Part shown: one piece after another, positions 19,880 to 30,638 of the stretch
Layout of the letters: every line of letters begins with the position of its first letter
Numbering within the stretch: the stretch's first letter is position 1
Assembly: GCF_002295065.1 (NCBI RefSeq)
Contig: NZ_NSGG01000008.1
Coordinates: 124,001-188,000 of the forward strand
Direction of reading: 5' to 3'
Origin: Mesorhizobium sp. WSM3859
GTDB taxonomy: Bacteria; Pseudomonadota; Alphaproteobacteria; Rhizobiales; Rhizobiaceae
Length of the DNA: 64,000 nt
Translations under genes and position numbers: made by a program
The notes under the pieces: generated by a model
Databases searched by the model: none
Told to the model about the DNA's origin: nothing
Seen by the model: the letters and a program-made list of their open reading frames with translations, nothing else

Positions 19880-21253
19880 ATGGAAACAAGAGCCAACTAC
19901 GTAATCGTCGGCATCTTCACGCTGGGCGCGATCCTGGCGGCCTTCGCCTTCGTCTATTGGACGGCCGCGATCGGCGACAGGGGCGAAACAGCGATGCTGC
20001 GCGTGCGCATCCCAGGCTCGGCCTCCGGCCTCAGCCGCGGCAGCCTGGTGCTGTTCAATGGCGTCAGGGTGGGAGACGTGAAGAACGTCTATATCGATGG
20101 CGACGATCCGACCGTCGCCATCGCCGACACCGAAATCGCCCGCTGGACGCCGATCACCAAGTCGACGCAGGCCGATATCGGACTTACCGGCCTCAGCGGC
20201 CAGGCCAATATCGAGCTCAAGGGTGCCGACCCCAAGGAAGCCAGGCTGCTCGACGAGGCGGAGAAGGAAGGCAGGGTCGCCGAGATCGTCGCCAACCCAT
20301 CCGCGGTCACCAACCTTTTGCAGACGGCGCAGAACATCTTTACGCGCGCCGACAAGGTGCTTAGCGAGCTCGAAGGCTTCACCAAGGACGTTCGCGGCCC
20401 GCTGACGCAGACGGTCAAGAACGTCGAGACCTTCTCGGACGCGCTGGCCAAGAATTCCGACGGTATCGACAAGTTCTTGTCGGCGGTGAGCTCGCTTTCG
20501 GACCAACTGAAGAATGTCTCGGGGCGGCTCGACAGCACGCTGAAAGCCGCCGAAGGCCTGCTCAATTCCGTCGACAAGGACCAGATCAAGAGCATCGTGG
20601 CCAACGTCGACACGGTGACGGCGAACCTGAAAGAGACCTCGAAGCAATTCGATACCGTCATCGACAACGTCAACACGGCGGTCGGCTCGATCAACGATTT
20701 CGCCAAGCAGACGCAAGGCACGCTGGCCAAGGTCAATGGCGTGCTCGACGGCATCGATCCGGCGGATGTCAAAGCCGCTTTGGCCAACATCCAGAAGGCC
20801 AGCGCCAGCGCCGACAAGGCGGCATCCGACATCGCCAAGGTCACCGACAAGATCGCCAACCGCTCCGACGACATCAATGACACGATCAAGAATGCCCGCC
20901 AGCTTGCGCAGCGCCTCAACGACGCCTCGGTGCGCGTCGACGGCATCCTTGCGAAGGTCGATCATCTCCTCGGCTCCGGTGAGGCCAACGGCGTGATGGC
21001 CGATGCCAGGGCGACGCTGAAATCCTTCAAGCAGGTTGCCGACACGCTCAATGCGCGGCTCGGCACCATCACCGACAATCTGGCGCGCTTCTCCGGCCAG
21101 GGCCTCAACAATGTCGAGGCGCTGGTGCAGGACAGCCGGCGCTCGATCAACCGCATCGAGGAAGCGGTGACCGATCTCAGCCGCAATCCGCAGCGCATCC
21201 TGTCCGGCGGCGAAGGCGAGGTCCGGCAATTCGACGGAAGGGCGCGGCGTTGA
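19880..21253 (+). CDS. mlaD: MlaD-type MCE domain protein
   Basis: A 457-residue substrate-binding component of the lipid transporter. An N-terminal membrane anchor (YVIVGIFTLGAILAAFAFVYW, about residues 7-27) is followed by one MCE domain (about 38-120, with SGLSRGSLVLFNGVRVGDV). A long helical tail of about 330 residues follows, rich in Asn, Asp, Lys and Thr and heptad-like. E. coli MlaD is only about 180 residues and the longer tail is the usual form in rhizobia, perhaps building a helical tube toward the outer membrane like PqiB or LetB. It acts in the periplasm, fixed to the inner membrane. Confidence 0.92.
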   Translation: METRANYVIVGIFTLGAILAAFAFVYWTAAIGDRGETAMLRVRIPGSASGLSRGSLVLFNGVRVGDVKNVYIDGDDPTVAIADTEIARWTPITKSTQADIGLTGLSGQANIELKGADPKEARLLDEAEKEGRVAEIVANPSAVTNLLQTAQNIFTRADKVLSELEGFTKDVRGPLTQTVKNVETFSDALAKNSDGIDKFLSAVSSLSDQLKNVSGRLDSTLKAAEGLLNSVDKDQIKSIVANVDTVTANLKETSKQFDTVIDNVNTAVGSINDFAKQTQGTLAKVNGVLDGIDPADVKAALANIQKASASADKAASDIAKVTDKIANRSDDINDTIKNARQLAQRLNDASVRVDGILAKVDHLLGSGEANGVMADARATLKSFKQVADTLNARLGTITDNLARFSGQGLNNVEALVQDSRRSINRIEEAVTDLSRNPQRILSGGEGEVRQFDGRARR

Positions 21254-21323
21254 CTTCGGCCGCCGCGACCGCCAAGAAAATAAACCGCGAATGCGGGTTG
21301 ATCGGGGACAACGGGGATCACGC

Positions 21324-21935
21324 GTGAAGTCGGTCAGGGTGGTAGCGGGTAGTTTGAGATCATCCGCGGCGGTGCTGCTGGTGCTTGCGGTTGCCGGCTG
21401 TGCGGTCCTGGGCGGCAAGCCGGCGCCGCTCGACACGTTTGAATTGTCCGCGCCGTCGGTCGACATCCGCGCCCACAGCCGCCGCCAGATCCTGATCGCC
21501 CAGCCATCCGCGCTCAAGGCGCTGGACAGCCAGAACATCGTCATAAGGCCCTCCGACGGATCGATCCAGTTCCTGAAGGGCGCGCAATGGGCGGATCGGC
21601 TGCCGCTCATCGTGCAGGCGAGGCTGGCCGAGACCTTCCAGCGCTCCGGCAGCTTTGCCGGCGTCGGCAAGCCGGGCGAGGGGCTGGCGATCGACTACCA
21701 GATCATCGTCGAGGTGCGCTCCTTCGAGGTGCGCGTCGATGGCGGCGAGCATGCCGATGTCGATCTCTTCGTGCGCATCCTCAACGACCGCAACGGCGAG
21801 GTGCGCGCCTCGAAGAGTTTCACGGCCAGCGCCCCAGTCTCCGGCAGCGGCAACGTGGCTTATGTCGGTGCGCTGGACAATGCCTTCGGCCAGGCGGCGA
21901 AGGATATCGTCCGCTGGACGGACCAGACGATCTGA
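21324..21935 (+). CDS. ABC-type transport auxiliary lipoprotein
   Basis: About 203 residues, fourth gene of the Mla operon. A signal peptide ends in a lipobox VAGC, so the mature protein is a lipid-anchored periplasmic protein. The body fits the ABC_trans_aux family (DUF330/PqiC): RQILIAQPSALKALDSQNIVIR and the conserved QWADRLPLIVQARLAETFQ element. Such lipoproteins pair with MCE transporters at the outer membrane. The start used is GTG at 21324, eight bases after a GGGG run; ATG at 21291 would add 11 residues but has a weaker ribosome site. A strong hairpin terminator follows at 21972. Confidence 0.88.
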   Translation: MKSVRVVAGSLRSSAAVLLVLAVAGCAVLGGKPAPLDTFELSAPSVDIRAHSRRQILIAQPSALKALDSQNIVIRPSDGSIQFLKGAQWADRLPLIVQARLAETFQRSGSFAGVGKPGEGLAIDYQIIVEVRSFEVRVDGGEHADVDLFVRILNDRNGEVRASKSFTASAPVSGSGNVAYVGALDNAFGQAAKDIVRWTDQTI

Positions 21936-21971
21936 ACGCCGGCCGAGCCGACAATCGACATCGTGGACATG

Positions 21972-21999
21972 AAAAAGGCGGGCCGAGACCCGCCTTTTT
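21972..21999. terminator. Hairpin terminator after the Mla operon
   Basis: The arms AAAAAGGCGGG and CCCGCCTTTTT pair perfectly around a short loop (CCGAGA), leaving a T run on both strands. It lies between the end of the lipoprotein gene and the convergent end of the GPR-like gene, so it can stop transcription in both directions. Confidence 0.9.
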
Positions 22000-22023
22000 A
22001 GTTTCGGATTCCGCTTGGCCGCG

Positions 22024-25000
22024 TCAGTGCAGCCGGCCACTGGCGTGGGCCAGCATGGTGTAGACCTTGCCGGTGTCGGACGTCAGATAGGTCTGCGCCA
22101 TGATGTTGTCGCGGTCGTTGCGCGAGACATCCTTGAGCAGCTTTTCGAAATCCTCGCAGTAGCGATCGACCGCAGCGCGGAATTCCGCCTCGGCCTGATA
22201 TTTGCGGCGGATCTCGTCGAAGGTCTGCTGGCCCTTCAGCGTGTAGAGGCGGCGGGTGAACACGTCGCGTTCGCCGCGACGGTAGCGGTTCCAGAGCTCG
22301 ATCGAGGCGTCGTGGTCGATGGCGCGGGCGATGTCGACGGAGAGCGAGTTGAGCGACTCCATGACATGCAGCGGTGAGCGCTGGGCCGGCGTCGCGCGTG
22401 GCGCTTCGACCGGCGCTGCCGGCCTCAGCTCTTCCTCACGCGAGGCGTTGGTCAGCAGGTCGCGCACCCAGCCGCCCTGCGTGGGCTTGCCGTTCGGCTC
22501 GCGGCGCGGCGCTTCGGCCGGGCGTTCGAGATCGAGCGTGCCACGCAGCGTGGTCTCGGCCAGCGGCGCCTGCGGAGCGCGAGCCGTTGGTTGCGGCTGC
22601 GGCGGAGGCTGCGGAGCCGGCGGACGGCGCAGCGGCGGTTCGGCGGCGCGGGCCTGTGCCTGCTGCGGAGCAGGGCGCAGGCCGCGCGGCTCGCCCTGTT
22701 CGCTCGAGCCGCTGCGGCCGGATTTCGCAACGATATCCGACAGTTCCTTGAGCGCGTTGATCTGCTCGGAGACGGCGCGACGAATGGCCGAGGTTGATTC
22801 CTTGGCCTCTTCCGGCATCTCGATGACGCCCTTCTTCAGCTCGGCGCGGGTGAGATCCAACTCGCTTTTGATGGAGCTCGCGGTGCGGCGCATCTCCTCG
22901 GTCGCGTCGGCAAAACGGCGCGTCGCCGAATCGATCACTTCGGCGATGGTGGTGCGGATCTTTTCCGCCGACTCCATCGTGCGGCCTTCCGCGGTCTGCA
23001 TCGTCTGACCGACAAGGCTTTCGAAGGAACGCATCACCTTCTCGAGGTCTTCCGACTTCTTGACCAGGCCGACGGCGAGGTCCTCCAGCGACGACTGGCG
23101 CTCCAGCGTGTGCTCGAGATTGCTCTGAGCGGAGCTGAGCAGATTCGAGGCGCTGGAGAGCAGCCGGCTGTGCTCGTCGAACTTGGTCGCGATCGAGGCC
23201 ACCTCGCGCAGCGTCGCCGATGACAGGTCGGTGAGCCGCGTCGTGTTGGAATCGACCAGGCGCGCCGAGCTGGCGAAGGTCTGGGCGGCCTTCTCCGTGG
23301 TCGTGGCGAAGCTCTGCGTGCTGCCGGAGAGCCGCTCCTCGACCTGGCCGAGATTGACCGCAGCCTGCTCGATGAGCTGGCCGAGCTGGGCGCTGGAGGT
23401 CGTCATGCGGCCGATGAGGTCGGCCACGCTGTCGGCAAGCGAGGAACGCGCGCCTTCGACGGCCGACAGCGTTTCGGCCGTGCGGCTTGCGAGAGCATTG
23501 ACGAGGTTCGTGTTCTCGCTGCGCAGCTTCTCGGCCGCGCGTTCGGTGACCTCCTCCATGCTACGCTGCAGTTCGGAGCCGCCCTGGGCGAAGCGCTCGA
23601 CCAGCGGCTTGGCCGTTTCGTCGAGGATTTTGGCCATCTCGGCCGACCGCGCCGCGAGCATGGTATTGAGTTCGCGGGTGTTGGCGCCGATCGTGCGCGC
23701 GGCCTCGTTGGTGCTCTGGCCGATATGCTGGCCGACCGCCGTGAAGGTCTCGGCGATGACGTTGGCGCGCGAGATCAGCTGAGCCTCGGCGCTGGAGACC
23801 TGCTCGTTGAGCTTCTGGCCCATCGTCTCGGCGGTGTAGGCGAGGCGGTTTTCCACGCTCGCGACCTGGTCCTCGACGCGTGCGGCGGCAGCCGCGGCGC
23901 TTGCGGCAAGCCGCTCGTCGGCGCCGGCCAGCGCCTGCTCGATCTCGCGGGCATGAACGGCGAGCTCCTGGCCGGTCTGGCGGGCGCGGTCGGCGACACG
24001 CTGTTCGGTGGCGGCGAAGGCGCCGACGATCGTGTCGGCATGCCCGCCGATGGTCGAGCTGGTCGAGGCGATGCGCGACACCAGGCGGTTGTCGGCGTCG
24101 TCGAAGATGCGGCCGATCTCGCCGGCGCGAGCGGAGAGCGCTTCCGAACCCTCTGCGATGCGCCCCATCAGCTGCTGGTCGGCGCCGTCGAAGATGCGGC
24201 CGAGATCGGTGGCGCGGGCGGCCAATGCTTCGGCCGATTCGGTGATGCGTATCGAGAGCCGCTCGTCGGCTCCCTCGAAGTTGCGCAGGATGTCGCCGGC
24301 ACGCGCGGCGAGCGACTGCGCCGTCTCGACGGCGCGGGCAACCAGCTTCTGGTCGGCCGCGTCGAAGGTGTTGGCGATCTCGCCGGCGCGCGTCGCCAGC
24401 TTGTCGGCGGTTTCCTCGGCGCGGGCCATGAGCGTGTTCGACGCATCGTCGGCGCGCGCCATCAGCATGTTGGACGTATCCTGGGCGCGCTCGTGCAGGC
24501 GACGGTCGGCCGCCTCGAAGGCCTGGGCAATGTCCTCGGCCCTGGCAAGCAGCGCGGCAGAGGTCTGCTCGGCGCGCTCGGCGATCTTGCGATCGGCATC
24601 GCTGAAGGCCGCACCGGCCTGCTCATGCAGCGTGCTGGTGACTTCCATGACCTTGTCGCGCAACGCGCCCGCCACGAACACCGCAGTCTTCTCCAGCACG
24701 CCGCGCACGTTGTCGACACCGGTCGACAGCGCGCGCTCCATGGTGCTGGCGCGTTCCTCGATGACACCGGTCTGGCGGCTGAAGGCCTGCTCGATCTTCT
24801 CGACATCGGCAGCGATCGCCGCTGAGATGTCGCCGCTTCTGGCGGCGATCTGGTCGATATGGCCGGACACCGAACGGTCGACGTCGTTGCGCGCATCGGC
24901 GAGCTTGGCGAGATCGTCCTCCAAGGCGCGGGCCAGCATGTCGCGGCCTTCGGACAGCTTGCCGACATGGCCGGCGATGACGTTGTCGATCTCGGACCGG

Positions 25001-28000
25001 CTTTCGGTCAGCTTCTGCAGGTCCGCTTCGAGGGCGCGCCTGAGGATATCGCGGCCTTCGGCGAGCTTCTCCACCTGGCCGGCGACGAGCCCGTCGATGC
25101 CGGAACGGCTTTCGGCCAGCTTGGCAAGGTCGGCTTCAAGGGCGCGCGTGAGGATGTCACGGCCTTCCGAAAGCTTCTCGACCTGGCCAGCGACGAGGCC
25201 GTCGATCGAGGCGCGGCTTTCGGCCAACTTGGCAAGGTCGGCCTCCAGCGCGCGCTTGAGGATGTCGCGGCCTTCCGCCAGCTTCTCGACCTGGCCGGCG
25301 ACCAGCCCGTCGATGCTGGAACGGCTTTCGGCCAGCTTGGCGAGATCGTCTTCCAGCGCCTTGGACAGCGTCGCGCGGTTCTGCGACAGCTGGTCGGCAT
25401 GGGTCTGCATGAGGCCGCTGGCGCTGGCCATGTCGTTCTCCAGCGCCCGCGAAAGGTCGGCGCGGTGGTCGGTGATCTTCTGCGAATGATCGACGATCGC
25501 GCCCTGGATCGTGTTGAGATCGGCCTCCAGCGCGCGCTTGAGGATGTCGCGGCCCTCGGCGAGCTTTTCGACCTGGCCGGCGACAAGCCCGTCGATGCTG
25601 GAGCGGCTCTCCGCCAGCTTGGCGAGATCGTCCTCCAGCGACTTCGACAGCAGGGAGCGATCCTGGACGAGCCGGTTCTGATGATCGGCGATGGCGCCGC
25701 TGACCGCCTGCAGATCGGCTTCGAGGGCGTTCGACAGCTGTGAGCGATCCTCCAGCAGCTTGTCGGAGTGGCCAGCAATGGCGCCCTTGATGGTGTTGAT
25801 ATCAGCCTCCAAGGCGCGCTTCAGAATATCGCGGCCTTCGGCGAGCTTTTCGACCTGGCCGGCGACGAGGCCGTCGATCGAGGCACGGCTTTCGGCCAGC
25901 TTGGCGAGGTCGGCCTCCAGCGTCTGCGACAGCAGGCTGCGGTCCTCAGCAAGCTTGCCAGCGTGGCCGTCGATCAGGCCGCGGATGCCGCTCAGATCGT
26001 TTTCAAGCGCGCGGCTGAGTTCGCCGCGGTCCTCGGCGAGCTTGGTCGAATGGGTCTCGATCAGGTTCCTGATACCGATAATGTCGGTTTCGAGCGCCTT
26101 GGCGAGCACGGCACGGCCTTCGGCGATCTTCTCGACCTGACCGGCGACGAGGCCGTCGACCGCCGCGCGGCTGTCGGCGAGCTTGCCGAGATCGGCTTCC
26201 AGCGCGCGCGCCAGGATGTTGCGGCCCTCGGCCAGTTTCCCGACATGGCCAGCGACCATTTCGTCTATCATTGTGCGAGTTTGGACGAGTCTGCCGGAGT
26301 CTTCGTTCAAAGCCTGGGACAGGCGGTTGCGACCCTCTTCGAGCTGCTCCAGATGGCTGCCAAGCGAAGCATCGATGGCGGCGCGCGACTCGTTCACCTT
26401 GCGCAGGTCTTCTTCCAGCGCGCGCGAGATCAGGCCGCGGCCTTCGGCCAGCTTCTGCACCTGGTTGGTGACGGCGGCATCGATCTCGGCGCGGCCCTCG
26501 GCAAATTTCGCCAGGTCCTCCTGCATGGCGGCGGCCATGCGCTCACGGCTCTCGGAAAGCGCGCGGCTGTGGTTCTCGACGGCTTCCTCGATGCCGACAC
26601 GGGCATTGGCCAGCCGCTGGATGTCGGCATCGAAGGAGCGCGACACCACATGCCGGGCCGCTTCCATACGGCCGGCGAAGTCGGTGGCGCGAGCTTCGAG
26701 CATCGAGGACGTCGACGAGATGATGTCGGCCATATCGGCGCCGATCTGGGTTTTGCCCTGATCGATCATCGCCGACAGCGTGTCCTTGCTTTCCGCGAAG
26801 GCGTGGGCGATTTCCTTCGCGCGTTCCACCATCGTCTCGTTGATCTGGCGGGCGCGCGCTTCGAGGGCGGCGTTGAGCTTCTGCGTGCCCGTGTCGAGCG
26901 CCTCGGCGCGGGTCTGGAATTCGCTGATCAGCGCCTGGCCGCGTTCGGCCAGCGTGCGTTCGATGCCGCTGAGGCTCGCCTCGAATTCTGAGTTCAGCGT
27001 GCGGGCAGCGCCGCCGAGAAGAGAGACCATCCCATTCGTGCGGTCGTCGAGCAGGTCGGTCAGCGAGCGGGTGAGGCCGTCGGTCGTGTCGGTCAGCTTG
27101 GCGATGCGGGTGTCGAGCAGGCTGGCGAAAGCCTCGCCGGAGGTCGAAAGCCGGTCGGTGATGTTGTCCAGGCGCGATTCGACGGAATCGAAGATCGACG
27201 TCGAGCTTTCATTGATGCGATCGATCAGCGTGTCGCCAGAATTGTTGATCGTCATCGACAGCTTGGTCGACGCGTTGAGGATCGAATCGCGGATAATGTC
27301 GCTGGCCGCGCCGATCTCGTCGCGCAGCGTCTCGTGCGCGCTCGCGATCGAAGCGCGCACGCGCTCGGCATGGGTGACGACCGCCTCGCGCTCGCTGCCC
27401 AGACCATCGACGAGGGAACGGATGCGGGCCTCGTTTTCGGAATAGGAGCGTTCGATCTGGGTGACTTCGCCGTGGACGAGCGTTTCGAGCTCGACCGCGC
27501 GGGCGAGCGTCCGCTCGATGCCTTCGCCCATCGCCGCTACCTCGCGGCGGACGGCCTGGCCTATCATCATGACACGGTCCTGGGCGAGGTTTTCCGGCTC
27601 GGCCAGGCGGAAGGCGACCTCGGTCATGGATTGCGCGGCGATGCGCATTTCCTGCGCGCGCCGGATCATGGCGGCGAATGCCCAGAACAGGATGACCGGA
27701 ACGATCGCGGCAACCGCCAGGCCGATCAGTTCGGGGCGGGCGAAGAACTGGTCGAAGGTACGGATCTTCCAGATGCCGGAGCCGAACAGGAGGTTGGCCA
27801 GGCCGCCGGCGCCGGCGATCCAGGCCAGCGAGATAAAGGCGATCACCCAGTAGACGGTGCTCGATGCACGCCGATTAAGGCTGTGCAGCAGCGTCTTGTA
27901 GTCCTTCTGGCGGTCGTCATTGGCGGGCGTGAAGCCGGCGGGCGGCGTGAAGCCGGACGGCTGTCCGTTGCGCGGCTCGACCGGACGCAGTTCCGCGGGC

Positions 28001-28248
28001 TTGGCCGCGGGCGCCCTTGGAGGCTGGGGAGTGGCGGGCTGAGGGTTGTTCGCCGGCTCTGTCCGCTGGCTGCGGCCTTCGCGCGCCAGCTCGTCGGCCG
28101 CCGCCGATATCTGCGCTTCGAGATCCTCCATCGACGCCGCCATGTCGAGGCCGCCTTCGTCGCCGCCAAGGTCAAGGTCAAGCGCCTTTTCCAGTTCCGC
28201 GGCTACGTCGCTGTCGAGAGACTTGGTCGTCGTTGGTTTCTTAGCCAT
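22024..28248 (-). CDS. Giant coiled-coil membrane protein, growth pole ring (GPR)-like
   Basis: A 2074-residue protein. The N-terminus has an acidic stretch, a Pro-rich linker and two membrane helices (about 131-155 and 173-194). Almost all the rest is long alpha-helix built of tandem units of 36 or 29 residues (type KLAESRASIDGLVAGQVEKL), then a Pro/Arg-rich linker and a conserved-looking C-terminal domain of about 110 residues (from SLSVDIARAIDHDASIELW). Size, apolipoprotein-like repeats and layout match GPR of Agrobacterium tumefaciens (about 2115 residues), which forms a ring at the growing pole and is needed for unipolar growth and rod shape. Homology is inferred from architecture. It is divergent from an Hpt gene. 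Confidence 0.85.
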   Translation of the reverse strand: MAKKPTTTKSLDSDVAAELEKALDLDLGGDEGGLDMAASMEDLEAQISAAADELAREGRSQRTEPANNPQPATPQPPRAPAAKPAELRPVEPRNGQPSGFTPPAGFTPANDDRQKDYKTLLHSLNRRASSTVYWVIAFISLAWIAGAGGLANLLFGSGIWKIRTFDQFFARPELIGLAVAAIVPVILFWAFAAMIRRAQEMRIAAQSMTEVAFRLAEPENLAQDRVMMIGQAVRREVAAMGEGIERTLARAVELETLVHGEVTQIERSYSENEARIRSLVDGLGSEREAVVTHAERVRASIASAHETLRDEIGAASDIIRDSILNASTKLSMTINNSGDTLIDRINESSTSIFDSVESRLDNITDRLSTSGEAFASLLDTRIAKLTDTTDGLTRSLTDLLDDRTNGMVSLLGGAARTLNSEFEASLSGIERTLAERGQALISEFQTRAEALDTGTQKLNAALEARARQINETMVERAKEIAHAFAESKDTLSAMIDQGKTQIGADMADIISSTSSMLEARATDFAGRMEAARHVVSRSFDADIQRLANARVGIEEAVENHSRALSESRERMAAAMQEDLAKFAEGRAEIDAAVTNQVQKLAEGRGLISRALEEDLRKVNESRAAIDASLGSHLEQLEEGRNRLSQALNEDSGRLVQTRTMIDEMVAGHVGKLAEGRNILARALEADLGKLADSRAAVDGLVAGQVEKIAEGRAVLAKALETDIIGIRNLIETHSTKLAEDRGELSRALENDLSGIRGLIDGHAGKLAEDRSLLSQTLEADLAKLAESRASIDGLVAGQVEKLAEGRDILKRALEADINTIKGAIAGHSDKLLEDRSQLSNALEADLQAVSGAIADHQNRLVQDRSLLSKSLEDDLAKLAESRSSIDGLVAGQVEKLAEGRDILKRALEADLNTIQGAIVDHSQKITDHRADLSRALENDMASASGLMQTHADQLSQNRATLSKALEDDLAKLAESRSSIDGLVAGQVEKLAEGRDILKRALEADLAKLAESRASIDGLVAGQVEKLSEGRDILTRALEADLAKLAESRSGIDGLVAGQVEKLAEGRDILRRALEADLQKLTESRSEIDNVIAGHVGKLSEGRDMLARALEDDLAKLADARNDVDRSVSGHIDQIAARSGDISAAIAADVEKIEQAFSRQTGVIEERASTMERALSTGVDNVRGVLEKTAVFVAGALRDKVMEVTSTLHEQAGAAFSDADRKIAERAEQTSAALLARAEDIAQAFEAADRRLHERAQDTSNMLMARADDASNTLMARAEETADKLATRAGEIANTFDAADQKLVARAVETAQSLAARAGDILRNFEGADERLSIRITESAEALAARATDLGRIFDGADQQLMGRIAEGSEALSARAGEIGRIFDDADNRLVSRIASTSSTIGGHADTIVGAFAATEQRVADRARQTGQELAVHAREIEQALAGADERLAASAAAAAARVEDQVASVENRLAYTAETMGQKLNEQVSSAEAQLISRANVIAETFTAVGQHIGQSTNEAARTIGANTRELNTMLAARSAEMAKILDETAKPLVERFAQGGSELQRSMEEVTERAAEKLRSENTNLVNALASRTAETLSAVEGARSSLADSVADLIGRMTTSSAQLGQLIEQAAVNLGQVEERLSGSTQSFATTTEKAAQTFASSARLVDSNTTRLTDLSSATLREVASIATKFDEHSRLLSSASNLLSSAQSNLEHTLERQSSLEDLAVGLVKKSEDLEKVMRSFESLVGQTMQTAEGRTMESAEKIRTTIAEVIDSATRRFADATEEMRRTASSIKSELDLTRAELKKGVIEMPEEAKESTSAIRRAVSEQINALKELSDIVAKSGRSGSSEQGEPRGLRPAPQQAQARAAEPPLRRPPAPQPPPQPQPTARAPQAPLAETTLRGTLDLERPAEAPRREPNGKPTQGGWVRDLLTNASREEELRPAAPVEAPRATPAQRSPLHVMESLNSLSVDIARAIDHDASIELWNRYRRGERDVFTRRLYTLKGQQTFDEIRRKYQAEAEFRAAVDRYCEDFEKLLKDVSRNDRDNIMAQTYLTSDTGKVYTMLAHASGRLH
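24850..26560 (-). repeat. Tandem coding repeats (36- and 29-codon units) in the GPR-like gene
   Basis: Roughly eighteen consecutive units encode LEADLAKLAES...GQVEKLAEGRDILKRA (36 residues) or a shorter form such as LEADINTIKGAIAGHSDKL...(29 residues). The two lengths differ by seven, one heptad. Several long units are nearly identical at the DNA level, so recombination between them could change repeat number. Boundaries are approximate. Confidence 0.8.
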
Positions 28249-28543
28249 GCCTTCGCTACCCTGTACTAGCTGCCGCGGGACTTATGATTTTGGCCTGATT
28301 CTGGCCCGATTCTGGCTTGTCTATCCCGAGCGGGAGGCTGAAAAATGGACCTTCGTATCGTAATGACACACCGGGGTAAAGAAAACATGCATTCCGGGCG
28401 ATACGTAAAACTTTAAATATAGGGTTAACGGAAGCGTGATCCGGCCGCCTCCGTGACAACATTTTTCCCCTCCAATCGTTAACCCGTTGGCGACCGGAAT
28501 CGCCTAATTTCTCGGGCTCGTCTGCCCGCTTTATGGAGTTGCA

Positions 28544-28918
28544 GTGCGTATGCGTGGCGAAAGTGGTATTGCGTTTTCCATGCCGGGGGGAGATGCCTCC
28601 GGAACGGCTGGAGCCCGACCTGTGGATCTCGGCCATCTGGCGCGCCAGACGATGGGCGACCGGGACCTCGAACGGGAGGTGCTGGCGCTGTTCGTGCAGC
28701 AGTCGCTCACCGTCTGCGACCAGATCGCGGATGCCGACGCCAAGCAGAGGATACTTCTGGCGCACGGCTTGAAGGGCTCGGCGCGCGGCATCGGCGCGTT
28801 CGCGGTGGCCGACTGCGCGGCGATCATCGAGAAACAGCCGGAAGATGTCCGGGCCCTCAAGCGGCTCGGCATGCTGATCGAGGAAGTGCGCGATTTCATC
28901 GCCGGCATCAGCCGCTAG
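28544..28918 (+). CDS. Hpt (histidine phosphotransfer) domain protein
   Basis: A 124-residue small helical protein with the phosphotransfer motif AHGLKGSARGIGA; the phosphorylated residue would be His74. Such proteins relay phosphate from hybrid kinases to response regulators. The partner is not visible here, but the window also contains the hybrid kinase CckA at 46108; a link is speculation (CckA normally uses ChpT). The GTG start at 28544 lies seven bases after a GGAG site; ATG at 28550 is the alternative. It is divergent from the GPR-like gene, sharing a 295-bp intergenic region. Confidence 0.85.
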   Translation: MRMRGESGIAFSMPGGDASGTAGARPVDLGHLARQTMGDRDLEREVLALFVQQSLTVCDQIADADAKQRILLAHGLKGSARGIGAFAVADCAAIIEKQPEDVRALKRLGMLIEEVRDFIAGISR

Positions 28919-29018
28919 CGCCATCTTTTTGAAAAACGTCATTTCGTGGCGCTTTTCGCGCCGCAGTTGACTTGTCCGGTGGAGTGATTATCTCGGCTGC
29001 GACTCCTCAGGTGACTTA

Positions 29019-29339
29019 ATGACCAAGCTGACTTACATCGCCCATGACGGGACCCAGTTTGACGTCGAGGCCGAAAACGGCTCGACGGTCATGGAAAACG
29101 CCATCCGCAACGCGGTGCCCGGCATCGAGGCCGAATGCGGCGGCGCCTGCGCCTGCGCGACCTGCCATGTCTATGTCGACGAGGCATGGACGGCCGAGGT
29201 CGGCGAGCCGGAGGCGATGGAAGAGGACATGCTGGACTTCGCCTACGACGTCCAGCCGAATTCTCGCCTCTCGTGCCAGATCAAGGTGCGCGACGCGCTG
29301 AACGGGCTGATTGTCCGGGTTCCCGAACGCCAGGGCTGA
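29019..29339 (+). CDS. [2Fe-2S] ferredoxin, adrenodoxin type
   Basis: A 106-residue electron carrier. Cluster ligands are Cys40, Cys46, Cys49 (in [13 protein letters not shown]) and Cys86 (RLSCQ), the Cx5CxxC...C pattern of ISC-type/adrenodoxin-like ferredoxins such as FdxB and FdVI. An extra Cys44 lies inside the loop. It is not in an isc or suf cluster; the next gene on this strand is a flavoprotein resembling ferredoxin-NADP+ reductase, a likely redox partner. It could feed electrons to P450s, heme A synthesis or Fe-S assembly, which cannot be told from sequence. Confidence 0.93.
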   Translation: MTKLTYIAHDGTQFDVEAENGSTVMENAIRNAVPGIEAECGGACACATCHVYVDEAWTAEVGEPEAMEEDMLDFAYDVQPNSRLSCQIKVRDALNGLIVRVPERQG

Positions 29340-29346
29340 GGTGCGC

Positions 29347-29508
29347 CGATATTCAGGTGATGCCGGCCTGCAAATGGCGGCCTCCTGCGCTTCCGGTGCT
29401 CACGTACTTTAAGTACGCTCCGCTCCGGTTCTCGGAAGCCACCCAGTTTGGTCGCTTCGCGCCCGTCTTCGACTCCGGCTCGGCCTGACCTGAATCTCGA
29501 CACACCGT
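29347..29508. repeat. Palindromic intergenic element, copy 1 (long form)
   Basis: About 160 bp beginning GATATTCAGGTGATGCCGGC and ending CTGACCTGAATCTCGACAC, with inverted ends (ATTCAGGT/ACCTGAAT) and a central palindrome around TACTTTAAGTA at about 29406-29416. The same element, about 30 bp shorter, lies at 30639-30770. It is probably a non-coding MITE/REP-like element. Confidence 0.8.
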
Positions 29509-29559
29509 AGGCCGCTTCTCAACATTCTTTCACGCTGGCTGCTTGGCAGCAGGCAATAG

Positions 29560-30630
<1,071 letters not shown>

Positions 30631-30638
30631 GTATGTCG

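Noticed and set aside
24850..26560. Tandem DNA repeats as a CRISPR array
   Set aside because: The units are in frame, encode heptad coiled coil, and have no unique spacers of constant length.
28412..28437. TTAA...TTAA pair upstream of the GPR-like and Hpt genes as a CtrA site
   Set aside because: The spacer is 8 bases, not the 7 of the CtrA consensus.
28965..28995. TTGACT with a -10-like GATTAT upstream of the ferredoxin gene
   Set aside because: The -10 match is poor and spacing uncertain, so no promoter is claimed.
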